In this document: positions 1 to 6,683 of the stretch, in pieces
Layout: each line of letters starts with the position of its first letter
Position numbering within the stretch: position 1 is the first letter of the stretch
Source of the DNA: Lentisphaerota bacterium
GTDB taxonomy: Bacteria > Verrucomicrobiota > Lentisphaeria > Victivallales > GWF2-50-93
Length of the DNA: 7,040 nucleotides
Direction of reading: 5' to 3'
Assembly: GCA_025360875.1 (NCBI GenBank)
Contig: JANYBI010000340.1
Span: 1-7,040 of the forward strand
Notes under the pieces: generated by a model
Told to the model about the DNA's origin: nothing
Databases searched by the model: none
What the model saw: the letters and a program-made list of their open reading frames with translations, nothing else
Position numbers and translations under genes: made by a program

Positions 1-1119
1 TACAAAGGCCAGGCTGTTCCAGCTGCCGCGCCAACTGCGCCAGCCGCGGATCCTGCCGCTAAGCCAGCTGCACCGGCCGCCAAGCCAGCCGCACCTGCCG
101 CAGCGACGGTCGCGAAAAAGCCGGCGACTGACAAGGTTGAACAGAGCAAGGCCGAGCAGCCGTCTACAAAGACAGAAGGTGTATTGAATGTGAGATTTGG
201 TGATGAGGTGACCTTCGTTTTTGACGATGAGGACACGCTCTCCGGCCCGCCTATGAAAGTTACCGTCAAAGGAACGATCTTCCACGGCTCTGATGCAGAG
301 GTGAGCAGTTTCTCCAAGAAGTTCAAGGATCCGGAAATGGCGGTCAAGACGAATTTCCTGATGGCGGAAGCACTGTTTGAAATGGCGAAGGAACACCGCA
401 AGCTCAAGCAGACCGACACCGCCAAGGAGGAAATCGACCATGGCAAGCGCATCCTGGAAGAGGCGATGCGCGACTATCCTGACACGACACTGGTTGGACA
501 GGGCGAGTTCCTGCTGGCCAATCTGGCACAGGAATTGGAGAACTATCAGGAGGCTATCGGCCGCTATTCGCATGTGATAAATTCGTGGCCGGAATCTGAA
601 TATGCCGCGCGTTCACAGTTCAAGAAGGCGATCTGCATGGAGAAGATGGAGCAGTACGAGCAGGCTTGTGAAGAGTATGTGAAAGTCACTTACATATATC
701 CTGAAAGCAACCTTGTTGCCGATTCCACTGTCCGTCTGGGCAACTATTACTATAAGAAGGAAGCCTACAAGGTGGCCGGGCAGATTTTCTACAGGTTCCA
801 GCAGCGCAACGCGACGCATCCGCTTGCTGCCAAGTCGCTGTTCCTCGCCGCGCAGTGCTATTACAAGATGAAGGATTACAAGGAAGCTGTAAAGCTGTTC
901 AATACGATCGTGGATGAATATATTGATCAGAAGGACGTCCGCGAGGAAGCCATGTACTGGCTGGCCGACTCGTACTTCAACAGCAATGAGCATATGAAAG
1001 CCTACCAGTCCTTCAAGAAGCTGACCTGGGATTATCCTGAAGGGCGCTGGGCGAAGATTGCACGTGGCCGCCTGACTGAGGAAGCATTCTCCCGGATCGC
1101 CGAGGAGGAGAGCAAATGA
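1..1119 (+). CDS. TPR protein with partial beta-sandwich module (5' end outside window)
   Basis: The frame is open from base 1, so the 372 residues seen are the C-terminal part of a longer protein. Residues 5-58 are an Ala/Pro/Lys-rich linker. Residues 60-91 are the last strands of a beta module, with the signature GDEV at 67-70 and a DDED stretch at 75-78; this matches GDEL and NDE at 427-437 of the protein encoded at 2803-5019, with the same spacing. Residues about 112-355 form roughly six TPR-like helical hairpins, several ending in a YPES or YPEG turn (233-236, 345-348). TPRs are protein-binding scaffolds; the partner is unknown. A TTG at 184 would give a 311-residue product, but it would cut through the beta module and leave the clearly coding linker unexplained. 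The stop codon overlaps the next start by ATGA, implying co-translation. It is probably exported like its paralogue, though its N-terminus is not visible. The TPR call is firm; the function is unknown. Confidence 0.88.
   Translation, partial: YKGQAVPAAAPTAPAADPAAKPAAPAAKPAAPAAATVAKKPATDKVEQSKAEQPSTKTEGVLNVRFGDEVTFVFDDEDTLSGPPMKVTVKGTIFHGSDAEVSSFSKKFKDPEMAVKTNFLMAEALFEMAKEHRKLKQTDTAKEEIDHGKRILEEAMRDYPDTTLVGQGEFLLANLAQELENYQEAIGRYSHVINSWPESEYAARSQFKKAICMEKMEQYEQACEEYVKVTYIYPESNLVADSTVRLGNYYYKKEAYKVAGQIFYRFQQRNATHPLAAKSLFLAAQCYYKMKDYKEAVKLFNTIVDEYIDQKDVREEAMYWLADSYFNSNEHMKAYQSFKKLTWDYPEGRWAKIARGRLTEEAFSRIAEEESK
55..96 (+). repeat. Two tandem 21-base units encoding AAKPAAP
   Basis: Bases 55-75 and 76-96 each encode Ala-Ala-Lys-Pro-Ala-Ala-Pro in the frame of the surrounding gene. 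The units differ only at third codon positions (three of seven codons). They are the core of the longer Ala/Pro/Lys-rich linker. Such stretches usually form extended, flexible, basic spacers in periplasmic proteins. Confidence 0.8.
1101..1110 (+). promoter_or_regulatory. Ribosome binding site inside the upstream gene
   Basis: GAGGAGGAG lies five bases before the ATG at 1116. It is also read as the Glu-Glu-Glu near the end of the preceding protein. It favours the ATG at 1116 over the in-frame ATG at 1149, which has no comparable site. Confidence 0.7.
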
Positions 1120-2744
1120 TGAGATTGAATTTCAGTTCACGGCCTGGTATGTTTTCATTTCTGATTGGACGATTCCCGGTCCTTGCCGTTTTGCTGGCAT
1201 GCATGTTGCTGCCCTGCTTGAATTCCGACGCGCAGCAGTGGACATGGCAGCTTTCACCGGAACGGTATCAGGAAATGAGCATGTTCGAACGCAACCAGTA
1301 TGACAAGGCTGTCGACCTGCTGAAGCAGAACGCTTTCAAAGGCGCCGCAACGGAGTTCGAGAAGTTCCAGACCCAGTTCGCGGATTCCAAGTTCATCTCC
1401 CATGTGCTGTTCATGCGGGGCTACTGCATGCAGCAGAACAAGACCCGCGGTGAGGCGATCAAGCTGTACAATGAAGTCATGGACTATTTCGGGCAGAAGG
1501 TTGAGGATGCGGCACCGGCACTTTATTTCATGGGCGTGGCCAATATTGAGAATGGAGACATCAAGCAAGGGCTCAAATGCATGCAGGAGATGATTGACGA
1601 CCCCGACTATTCAAAGCATCCCCTCGCAGCCGGCGCCCTGCGTGCCGTAGGAGACAACTGCTGGCGTAACAAGGAACGCGATAAGGCTGTCGATTTCTGG
1701 AAGCGTGCGACGGCCGTGGAGTTCTGGAAAACCAACCAGCCTGAAGCTAATGCATCCCTTAACAATGCGATCACCTACTATATCCTGAAGAAGGACTATG
1801 CTGGCTATGAGGCCTGGCGTGTGGACAAGAAGGATCCCGAAAATGTCGAAAACCGCTACTGGGTTGCCGAGCAGGCCTGGAACATGGCATGGAACGGTTT
1901 TGCCGGCGACTGGGGCGGCGAGTTCACGTTTGCAAAACAGAAGGAGAAGGGCGAGTCCATGAAAGCCTTCTGGAACTGGTTCAAGACACAGCGTACGTAT
2001 TACGAGAAGAAAGACCCGAAGGGCGGTATATGGACTTACTATGACCGGGCCATAAATTTCGTCACCTACCGCTACGGGGACAAAGATGAACGTACAAAAC
2101 TCGTCGAAGAAGCCCTCGCATATATCAAGAAGCTGGAAGACAAGGCCGATGCCAACAACAAGCTGGCGTGGATCAGTGAAAGGCTGCGCGATGCCGGGGT
2201 CTTCGACCGGGCCATTTTCGTTGCGGACCAGATGACCGACAGGCCTTTTGCCGAATACAAGAAATACGAAGTGTATGCCCGCCAGAGCGACTGGGAAAAG
2301 GCAATTGGACGTCTTAAGGATATTGAAGGCATGCCCAATGACAATTGGAAAGTCCAAGCTGGAAGGGAACGTGCCCGCCTCTATAGGGAGGTCCTTGGCA
2401 AATATGACGAGGCGATAAAGCTCTACCAGGCGATAAACCTGCCGCCGGGAACCCTGTGGGACATACAGGACTGCTATAAGCGCTGGGGGAAACTGGATGA
2501 GGCGCTGCGCCAGCTCACGGAAATTGAAAATTCATTCCCCGATCAGGCATCCAATGCGGCTTGGTACAAGGCTGCATATCTGGATGAGGCAGGAGACAGG
2601 GAGAAGGCGATTGCGCAAGCCAGGCGCATCATGAAGGTATATCCGAAAAGCCCCGCCTCTTCCAATGCCCACCAGTTGCTGGAGAAATTGGGCGTGAAGA
2701 CCGGTGGTGGCGTTGTCGATGGCGCCGACGGGGATATCAATTGA
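1116..2744 (+). CDS. Exported, aromatic-rich TPR-like helical-repeat protein
   Basis: This 542-residue protein has a signal peptide with a long basic n-region (Arg 3, 9, 19), a hydrophobic core at about 20-35 and a likely cleavage after Ser-Asp-Ala at 37-39. The LLPC at 31-34 is not a proper lipobox because Pro precedes the Cys, so a lipoprotein is unlikely. Helical hairpins typical of TPRs run from about 60 to 200 and again from about 345 to 525, with Ala/Gly/Tyr spacing and a closing YPKS at 509-512. The middle (about 183-306) is unusually rich in Trp: 183, 195, 204, 234, 249, 255, 259, 266, 286, 288 and 306. The C-terminus is a short Gly/Asp tail. The gene begins within the stop of the previous gene (ATGA), so the two are likely made together and may bind each other. 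No enzyme motif is visible. A periplasmic or outer-membrane-associated scaffold is inferred; the precise role is unknown. Confidence 0.85.
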   Translation: MMRLNFSSRPGMFSFLIGRFPVLAVLLACMLLPCLNSDAQQWTWQLSPERYQEMSMFERNQYDKAVDLLKQNAFKGAATEFEKFQTQFADSKFISHVLFMRGYCMQQNKTRGEAIKLYNEVMDYFGQKVEDAAPALYFMGVANIENGDIKQGLKCMQEMIDDPDYSKHPLAAGALRAVGDNCWRNKERDKAVDFWKRATAVEFWKTNQPEANASLNNAITYYILKKDYAGYEAWRVDKKDPENVENRYWVAEQAWNMAWNGFAGDWGGEFTFAKQKEKGESMKAFWNWFKTQRTYYEKKDPKGGIWTYYDRAINFVTYRYGDKDERTKLVEEALAYIKKLEDKADANNKLAWISERLRDAGVFDRAIFVADQMTDRPFAEYKKYEVYARQSDWEKAIGRLKDIEGMPNDNWKVQAGRERARLYREVLGKYDEAIKLYQAINLPPGTLWDIQDCYKRWGKLDEALRQLTEIENSFPDQASNAAWYKAAYLDEAGDREKAIAQARRIMKVYPKSPASSNAHQLLEKLGVKTGGGVVDGADGDIN

Positions 2745-2758
2745 ACAGTAAGGATATC
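2732..2758 (+). repeat. Direct repeat GGATATC spaced 20 bases apart
   Basis: GGATATC occurs at 2732-2738 (over the end of the upstream gene) and at 2752-2758. The copies start exactly 20 bases apart, about two helical turns, just upstream of an extended -10 element. Each contains the palindrome GATATC. This could be a regulator site, but the repeat is short and chance is possible. Confidence 0.25.
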
Positions 2759-2770
2759 GTAAATAATATT

Positions 2771-2779
2771 TGCTATAAT
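2771..2779 (+). promoter_or_regulatory. Extended -10 promoter element
   Basis: TGCTATAAT matches the extended -10 consensus (TGnTATAAT) at every defined base. It stands in an AT-rich 58-base gap between the stop at 2744 and the ATG at 2803. The sequence where a -35 would sit (around 2751-2756, AGGATA) is poor, which is tolerated when the extended -10 is present. Transcription would start near 2786, giving a leader of about 17 bases with the GAGGAG at 2794-2799. It suggests that the downstream genes can be transcribed separately from the first two. Confidence 0.5.
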
Positions 2780-2802
2780 TTTGCATAAGGGATGAGGAGA
2801 CT

Positions 2803-5019
2803 ATGAAAAAGATTATTCCCAGTTTTATGGAGCGCGGACTCGGATTGACATTATGTCTTCTGGCGGCAGCCATGATGTTGCCGTACAATGCCGAGGCGGT
2901 ACGGACGACTACTAAGCCGGGCGCTGCAGAGATGAAAGAAGACGCCAAGATAGATTTCCAGGCAAATGACCTGCTGAAGAAAGGCATTGAGCTCCTGGAT
3001 CAGAAACAGGATGAGCGTGCCCTCAAGCTTATAACTTCCGTGCCGCGCATGTTCCCAAACTCGAAAGTCCGTTTCCAGGCCTATGCCACGCTCGGAAAAT
3101 ATTACGTTGAAAAACGCAACTATGAACTGGCCGTCATACAGTTCCAGCAGCTGGGCGAGTCCGATGATCCGGAAGTGCAGTCGGAGGGACTCTACCAGAC
3201 CGGTATCTGCTACTACTACCTGAACAATTATGACAAGGCGTTCATGTCGTTGCGCAAGGTGACAAATGACTTTGCCGGCAGCGTGTTCGCGAATGAGTCG
3301 TATTACTACATCGGACAATGCCACTTCAAGCAGAGCCGCTGGGCTAAGGCCATCGAAGCCCTGGAGATGGTAGGCACTAGCGTCTCGGATGCAGTCATCC
3401 AGGGGCCGGTACGCGCCGAGGCCGGACAGCGGCTATACGTGAAAATTTTTGACCAGGATCTGGTGGTGCTGAAGGAGCTTCAGAAGAATCTGGAAGTCAA
3501 GGTCACCACCAAGGGCGGTGACAGTGAAGCGATCAAGCTCGAACCGCTTGGCAAGAGCGGCGAATTCTACATAGGTTCAGTTCCTACCCATCCGGGCGAT
3601 CCCAAGCCGGGAGATGGAATTTTGGAAATCATTGGCGGAGATATCGCAACCATTGAATACAACGACGAAAACACCGAAGCCGGAAAGATGAATCAGAAAC
3701 TCCAGAAAAAGGTGGAAATTGTGTCCACGGCCTCAATTGGTTTTACAGACGGTGCGTACCGTGAATACACCAAGGGTGTTTTCGCCGATCAGGACTGTTT
3801 CATCCGCGTGAAGGATTTGGACAAGGACGTGACTCCGCAACAGGATACCCTGACCGTCCGCATTTCCAGCGAATACAAGCAGGAAAAAAAGAAAGACGAG
3901 ACCAAGGAAGGCATAGAACTGGCAGATGAAACGGATACATGGTTGAAGAGGGAATCCGTGGAACTGATTCTGAAGGAGACTGAACCGCATTCAGGGATAT
4001 TTGTCGGCTCCCTGCTTCCCCGTCTTGTGCAGAACGAGGCCGATGTCAAGATGGAGGAAGGGAGAATCTCGGTGATGAAAGGCGATGAGCTTGTGCTTAC
4101 CTATAACGACGAGAAAAGCATGGTCAGCGCCGATCCGCGCGAAATCACATACCGCGTCAAGCTCCTGATCGGACAGATCCAGGATGTGAAGATTGAAAAC
4201 CGCGTCGTGGATTCCGTCGACCTGAAGGCGCGCAAGAACCTGATTGAAGCCAAGCTCTATTTGAAGCTCGGACAGATATTCAAGGACGTAGGTCTCAATA
4301 AGAATGCCTCTGAAAAGGCGGAGGAGGGGCTTACCCGTATCGACGAAGTGATCTCCACCAGCATGAAGGCCAGTCTTGACAGGTCATTGGTCGAAGAGGC
4401 GTTCAGCGTGAAGTGGGAGCTTCTGCTGGTCCAGGACAAGCTGGCCGAAGCCATCGGCGTATGCCAGACGCTCACCCAGCTCTTTCCGGATTCGACCCTG
4501 GTAGATCGCGCCCTGTTGCGTATTGGCCAGGCGAAAGTGGATGCCAATCTTCCGGATGAGGGGATCCGTATCTTCAGTTCCATCATAAACCTGCCGAAGT
4601 CCAACCTGAAGGCGGAAGCCCAGTACAACATCGGAGTTGTGCTTGAGAAAATGGCAATTGCGCGCGCCCAGAAAGGCGGTCAGCCGGATCTCGGACAGGC
4701 AATGCTGACATACAAGAAGTGTTCCGAGGCCTACCCTGAATCGCCGTTTGCCGGTGAGTCCCTCGACAAGATCGCAAACTACTATATCACCAACAAGGAC
4801 TATCAGCGTGCAGTGGAACTCATGGAACAGGTATTCCAGGACTATCCGGACGCCAGTTTCCTGGACAAGATGCTGCTCAAGTGGGTCATAGCCACCTATC
4901 GCATGGGCAATTTTCCGGTTGCAAAGGCGAAGGCGGAGCAGCTGCTGTCCGAGTATCCTAACTCACCGTTGGCTGAAAAGGCCCGTCAGTTCCTGGAGAC
5001 GATCCAGAAGAAGATGTGA
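2803..5019 (+). CDS. Exported TPR protein with two central beta-sandwich modules
   Basis: The 738-residue product starts with a signal peptide (Lys 2-3, hydrophobic core 13-27, probable cleavage after Ala-Glu-Ala at 30-32). Residues about 53-190 form about four TPR-like hairpins. Two related beta modules follow, at about 208-290 and 330-455. Both carry a Ser-Gly-(Glu/Ile)-Phe turn (252-255, 397-400) and a closing GD.......YNDE (279-289, 427-437). The pattern resembles repeated Ig-like modules of large bacterial and archaeal surface proteins. The second module holds a Lys/Glu/Asp-rich insertion (about 357-383). Residues about 472-735 are another TPR array with FPDS, YPES, YPDA and YPNS turns. 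GAGGAG at 2794-2799 is the ribosome site, only three bases from the ATG. It is a paralogue of the gene ending at 1119. Its position ahead of the ExbB/ExbD genes suggests an envelope scaffold or partner of that motor; the function is not known. Confidence 0.87.
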   Translation: MKKIIPSFMERGLGLTLCLLAAAMMLPYNAEAVRTTTKPGAAEMKEDAKIDFQANDLLKKGIELLDQKQDERALKLITSVPRMFPNSKVRFQAYATLGKYYVEKRNYELAVIQFQQLGESDDPEVQSEGLYQTGICYYYLNNYDKAFMSLRKVTNDFAGSVFANESYYYIGQCHFKQSRWAKAIEALEMVGTSVSDAVIQGPVRAEAGQRLYVKIFDQDLVVLKELQKNLEVKVTTKGGDSEAIKLEPLGKSGEFYIGSVPTHPGDPKPGDGILEIIGGDIATIEYNDENTEAGKMNQKLQKKVEIVSTASIGFTDGAYREYTKGVFADQDCFIRVKDLDKDVTPQQDTLTVRISSEYKQEKKKDETKEGIELADETDTWLKRESVELILKETEPHSGIFVGSLLPRLVQNEADVKMEEGRISVMKGDELVLTYNDEKSMVSADPREITYRVKLLIGQIQDVKIENRVVDSVDLKARKNLIEAKLYLKLGQIFKDVGLNKNASEKAEEGLTRIDEVISTSMKASLDRSLVEEAFSVKWELLLVQDKLAEAIGVCQTLTQLFPDSTLVDRALLRIGQAKVDANLPDEGIRIFSSIINLPKSNLKAEAQYNIGVVLEKMAIARAQKGGQPDLGQAMLTYKKCSEAYPESPFAGESLDKIANYYITNKDYQRAVELMEQVFQDYPDASFLDKMLLKWVIATYRMGNFPVAKAKAEQLLSEYPNSPLAEKARQFLETIQKKM

Positions 5020-5080
5020 GCGTTTATCACATGCGGCATTTCTTAAGGACATAGGCATTTATAAAAATTAAAATAAAAGC

Positions 5081-5087
5081 AAAGGAG
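5081..5087 (+). promoter_or_regulatory. Ribosome binding site for the ExbB-like gene
   Basis: AAAGGAG lies eight bases before the ATG at 5096, in an AT-rich 76-base spacer. It fixes the start and gives a product whose first membrane helix begins at about residue 9, as expected for this family. Confidence 0.7.
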
Positions 5088-5095
5088 ATTGTATC

Positions 5096-5824
5096 ATGCT
5101 AGAATATATTCTTGATGCATCATTTATCATGTACCCGCTGACATTATGTTCCATCGTGGCTCTGGCGGTGATCCTGGACCGCTGGCGTGTGTTCAGGATG
5201 GCGGATTGCGATGCAGGAGAGCTGCGTGAAAGAGTTTTCACGCTGCTTGAGGAGAACCGCATCGATGAGGCTATTGATGAATGCAAGACCGGCCACGGAC
5301 CGGCCGCGGCAGTGCTGCTGCTGGGCCTGCAGCGCTTGCGCCAATTGCTGGAAATGGGAAGGGGAATCAGCGTAATCGAGGCGAACGTCACCAGGGCGAT
5401 GGACGATTTTACTCCGCACGTGGTGGCTCCTCTTGAGAAACGTGTCGGTGCATTGAGCGTTATTGCGACTGTCGCACCGCTGCTTGGAATGACCGGAACT
5501 GTAACCGGTATGATCAACTCGTTCACCGGAATGTCCGGCATGGGCGGACTTGAAGGAAACCTCGTGGCGGCCGGTGTCGCTGAAGCCCTGGTGTGTACGG
5601 CTTCCGGACTTATAATCGCCATACCTTCCGCTGTCTTCTATCACTACTTTTCAAAGCTCCTTGATCAGCATCTGCTCGAGATTTCCCGCACCAGCACGCA
5701 GCTTATCGATTTCATCGCCGTCGGATTCAACAGCCTGGCCAATCAGGAAGCCACTGAGGAGACTGCTGGAGAAGCATACCAGGAGACGACCGAAGAAACC
5801 GCCGGAGAGACAGCAGCCCAATGA
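5096..5824 (+). CDS. MotA/TolQ/ExbB-family proton-channel subunit
   Basis: The 242-residue length and three membrane helices (about 9-28, 117-143, 158-182), with a cytoplasmic domain between the first and second, fit ExbB/TolQ. The second helix has PLLGMTGTVTGM (128-139). Thr135 aligns with the channel Thr of E. coli ExbB (Thr148), and AEALVCTASG (162-171) supplies Glu163 and Thr168, spaced like Glu176 and Thr181 of ExbB. Family members form a pentamer around ExbD/TolR in the inner membrane and use the proton gradient to drive a TonB- or TolA-type protein. Two ExbD-like genes and a TonB-like gene follow directly, so this is the stator of that machine rather than a flagellar MotA. The C-terminal tail is an acidic Thr/Glu/Ala repeat (218-241) not found in E. 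coli ExbB. The gene overlaps the next by ATGA. The family is certain; ExbB versus TolQ versus a gliding-type motor is not settled. Confidence 0.95.
   Translation: MLEYILDASFIMYPLTLCSIVALAVILDRWRVFRMADCDAGELRERVFTLLEENRIDEAIDECKTGHGPAAAVLLLGLQRLRQLLEMGRGISVIEANVTRAMDDFTPHVVAPLEKRVGALSVIATVAPLLGMTGTVTGMINSFTGMSGMGGLEGNLVAAGVAEALVCTASGLIIAIPSAVFYHYFSKLLDQHLLEISRTSTQLIDFIAVGFNSLANQEATEETAGEAYQETTEETAGETAAQ
5747..5818 (+). repeat. Two tandem 36-base units coding an acidic ExbB tail
   Basis: Residues 218-229 and 230-241 of the ExbB-like protein are two 12-residue units sharing TEETAGE (220-226 and 232-238). Six of the seven shared codons differ at the third base, so the peptide is conserved although the DNA has drifted. 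The repeat lies on the cytoplasmic side after the last membrane helix. Confidence 0.75.
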
Positions 5825-6282
5825 AGTTCAAGAAGAAGCCATTCAAGGAACCCGAAATCAACCTCGCATCGCTGGTTGATATCGCATTCCTGCTGCTTGT
5901 CTTCTTTATCCTGACGACGACCTTCACCAAAACCTCCGGTAACAAACTGAAGATTCCTTCGGGCAGCACCGACGCCTCCAAAAAACAGGAGAAGCAGCTG
6001 ACTGTAAGTGTGAAGCCCGGTGAGATACGTTTTGGCGAGAAGTCAGAGGTTGTAAGCATGGAAGTCCTGCGGGAGATGCTCTCCAAGGAGAATTTTCTTG
6101 CGAAGGATTCCAGCCAGCGCATTGTCATCCTCGATGCCGGCAAAGATGTCCCGTATGAGGAGTATTTCCAGGTAGTGATGGCGATCGCCAAGGCCAATGG
6201 CGTGGTGGCGCTTGTGGATCAGCAGGAGATTGAAGGCGGCGGCAGTAGCGGTGGCGGAGAGGGAGGAGGGGCGCAGAAATGA
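5821..6282 (+). CDS. ExbD/TolR-family biopolymer transport protein (first copy)
   Basis: This 153-residue protein has a short basic cytoplasmic N-terminus, one membrane helix at about 19-36 starting INLASLVD, and a periplasmic domain. Asp20 lies at the head of the helix where the proton-carrying Asp25 of E. coli ExbD sits. The periplasmic domain (about 59-132) shows the usual strand/helix pattern ending in IVILDAG, then a helix, then GVVALV. The tail, from 139 on, is almost all Gly, Ser and Glu. It would work inside the ExbB-like pentamer, coupling proton flow to the TonB-like protein. The start overlaps the ExbB stop (ATGA). The nearest Shine-Dalgarno (GGAG at 5804-5807) is 13 bases away, so translation probably depends on ribosomes finishing the ExbB gene. 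ExbD and TolR cannot be told apart here. Confidence 0.93.
   Translation: MKFKKKPFKEPEINLASLVDIAFLLLVFFILTTTFTKTSGNKLKIPSGSTDASKKQEKQLTVSVKPGEIRFGEKSEVVSMEVLREMLSKENFLAKDSSQRIVILDAGKDVPYEEYFQVVMAIAKANGVVALVDQQEIEGGGSSGGGEGGGAQK
6262..6270 (+). promoter_or_regulatory. Ribosome binding site within the Gly-rich tail codons
   Basis: GGAGGAGGG, a near-perfect anti-Shine-Dalgarno match, lies eight bases before the ATG at 6279. The same bases encode part of the Gly-rich tail of the first ExbD-like protein. It supports the start at 6279 and efficient reinitiation across the ATGA overlap. Confidence 0.65.
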
Positions 6283-6683
6283 ACTATGCGAGAAAGCCGG
6301 AACCCCATTTTGAAATTCCGATCGTCAATATCGGCGACATTGCGTTCCTGCTTATCATTTTCTTTATTCTGACATCGACATTCATGAGGGAATCCTATAT
6401 CAAGCTCAAACCTCCAGCGTCACCCGATGTCCAGCGCGTGAAGGATTCGCCGGTTTCAGTTTCAGTGGACAACAAGGGGCAGATCTGGCTTCAGGGTACG
6501 GAATGCCAGCTGACTTCATTGGAAAGCGGTCTCAATGCGCTGTTGCAGGACAAGACGGATAAGATTGTCATGCTGAAGATAGACAAGGGTTTGGTCCAGA
6601 GCCAGTTCGGACCGGTCATGGTGGCGATCAGCAATGTTGGCGGTGATGTAATGCTGGTTGGTGGCGAGGGTAGTGGGAAGTGA
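6279..6683 (+). CDS. ExbD/TolR-family biopolymer transport protein (second copy)
   Basis: This 134-residue protein has one membrane helix at about 18-36 (IGDIAFLLIIFFILTSTF) with Asp20 at its head, the position used by the proton-carrying Asp of the family. The periplasmic part runs from about 58 to 128, with KIVMLKID at 95-102 and a final strand DVMLVGG. It aligns with the first ExbD copy from residue 1 with no gap through the membrane helix (shared KP at 6-7, EI at 12-13, DIAFLL at 20-25, FFILT at 28-32). The stretch before the Asp differs, however: NIGD here, SLVD there. The periplasmic domains have diverged strongly, so the copies are probably not interchangeable. The gene overlaps the previous one by ATGA and is followed by 45 AT-rich bases before the TonB-like gene. 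It is likely a second transmembrane subunit of the same motor. Confidence 0.92.
   Translation: MNYARKPEPHFEIPIVNIGDIAFLLIIFFILTSTFMRESYIKLKPPASPDVQRVKDSPVSVSVDNKGQIWLQGTECQLTSLESGLNALLQDKTDKIVMLKIDKGLVQSQFGPVMVAISNVGGDVMLVGGEGSGK

Noticed and set aside
184..1119. TTG at 184 as the start of the first TPR gene
   Set aside because: The frame is open to base 1 with clearly coding linker sequence, and the start would split the GVLNV...GDEV beta-module pattern.
1206..1217. LLPC in the second TPR protein as a lipoprotein lipobox
   Set aside because: Pro directly before the Cys does not fit the Gly/Ala/Ser requirement; a normal signal peptidase site (Ser-Asp-Ala) follows.
1611..2357. 248-codon open frame on the minus strand
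   Set aside because: It lies wholly inside the second TPR gene on the opposite strand, has no ribosome site or recognisable domain, and the plus-strand gene has a signal peptide and repeats.
2532..2987. 151-codon minus-strand frame across the spacer at 2745-2802
   Set aside because: It overlaps the ends of two well-supported plus-strand genes and their promoter and ribosome site; the sequence has no family features.
5031..5039. ATGCGGCAT as a terminator hairpin after the third TPR gene
   Set aside because: Four-base arms with a single-base loop cannot form a stable hairpin, and no T-run follows.
5037..5065. Promoter before the ExbB-like gene (TATAAA at 5060 with CATTTC upstream)
   Set aside because: The -35 match is poor and the region is simply AT-rich, so TATAAA is expected by chance.
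5096..6683. Flagellar MotA/MotB stator
   Set aside because: Neither ExbD-like protein carries the OmpA-like peptidoglycan-binding domain of MotB, and the first protein has three, not four, membrane helices.
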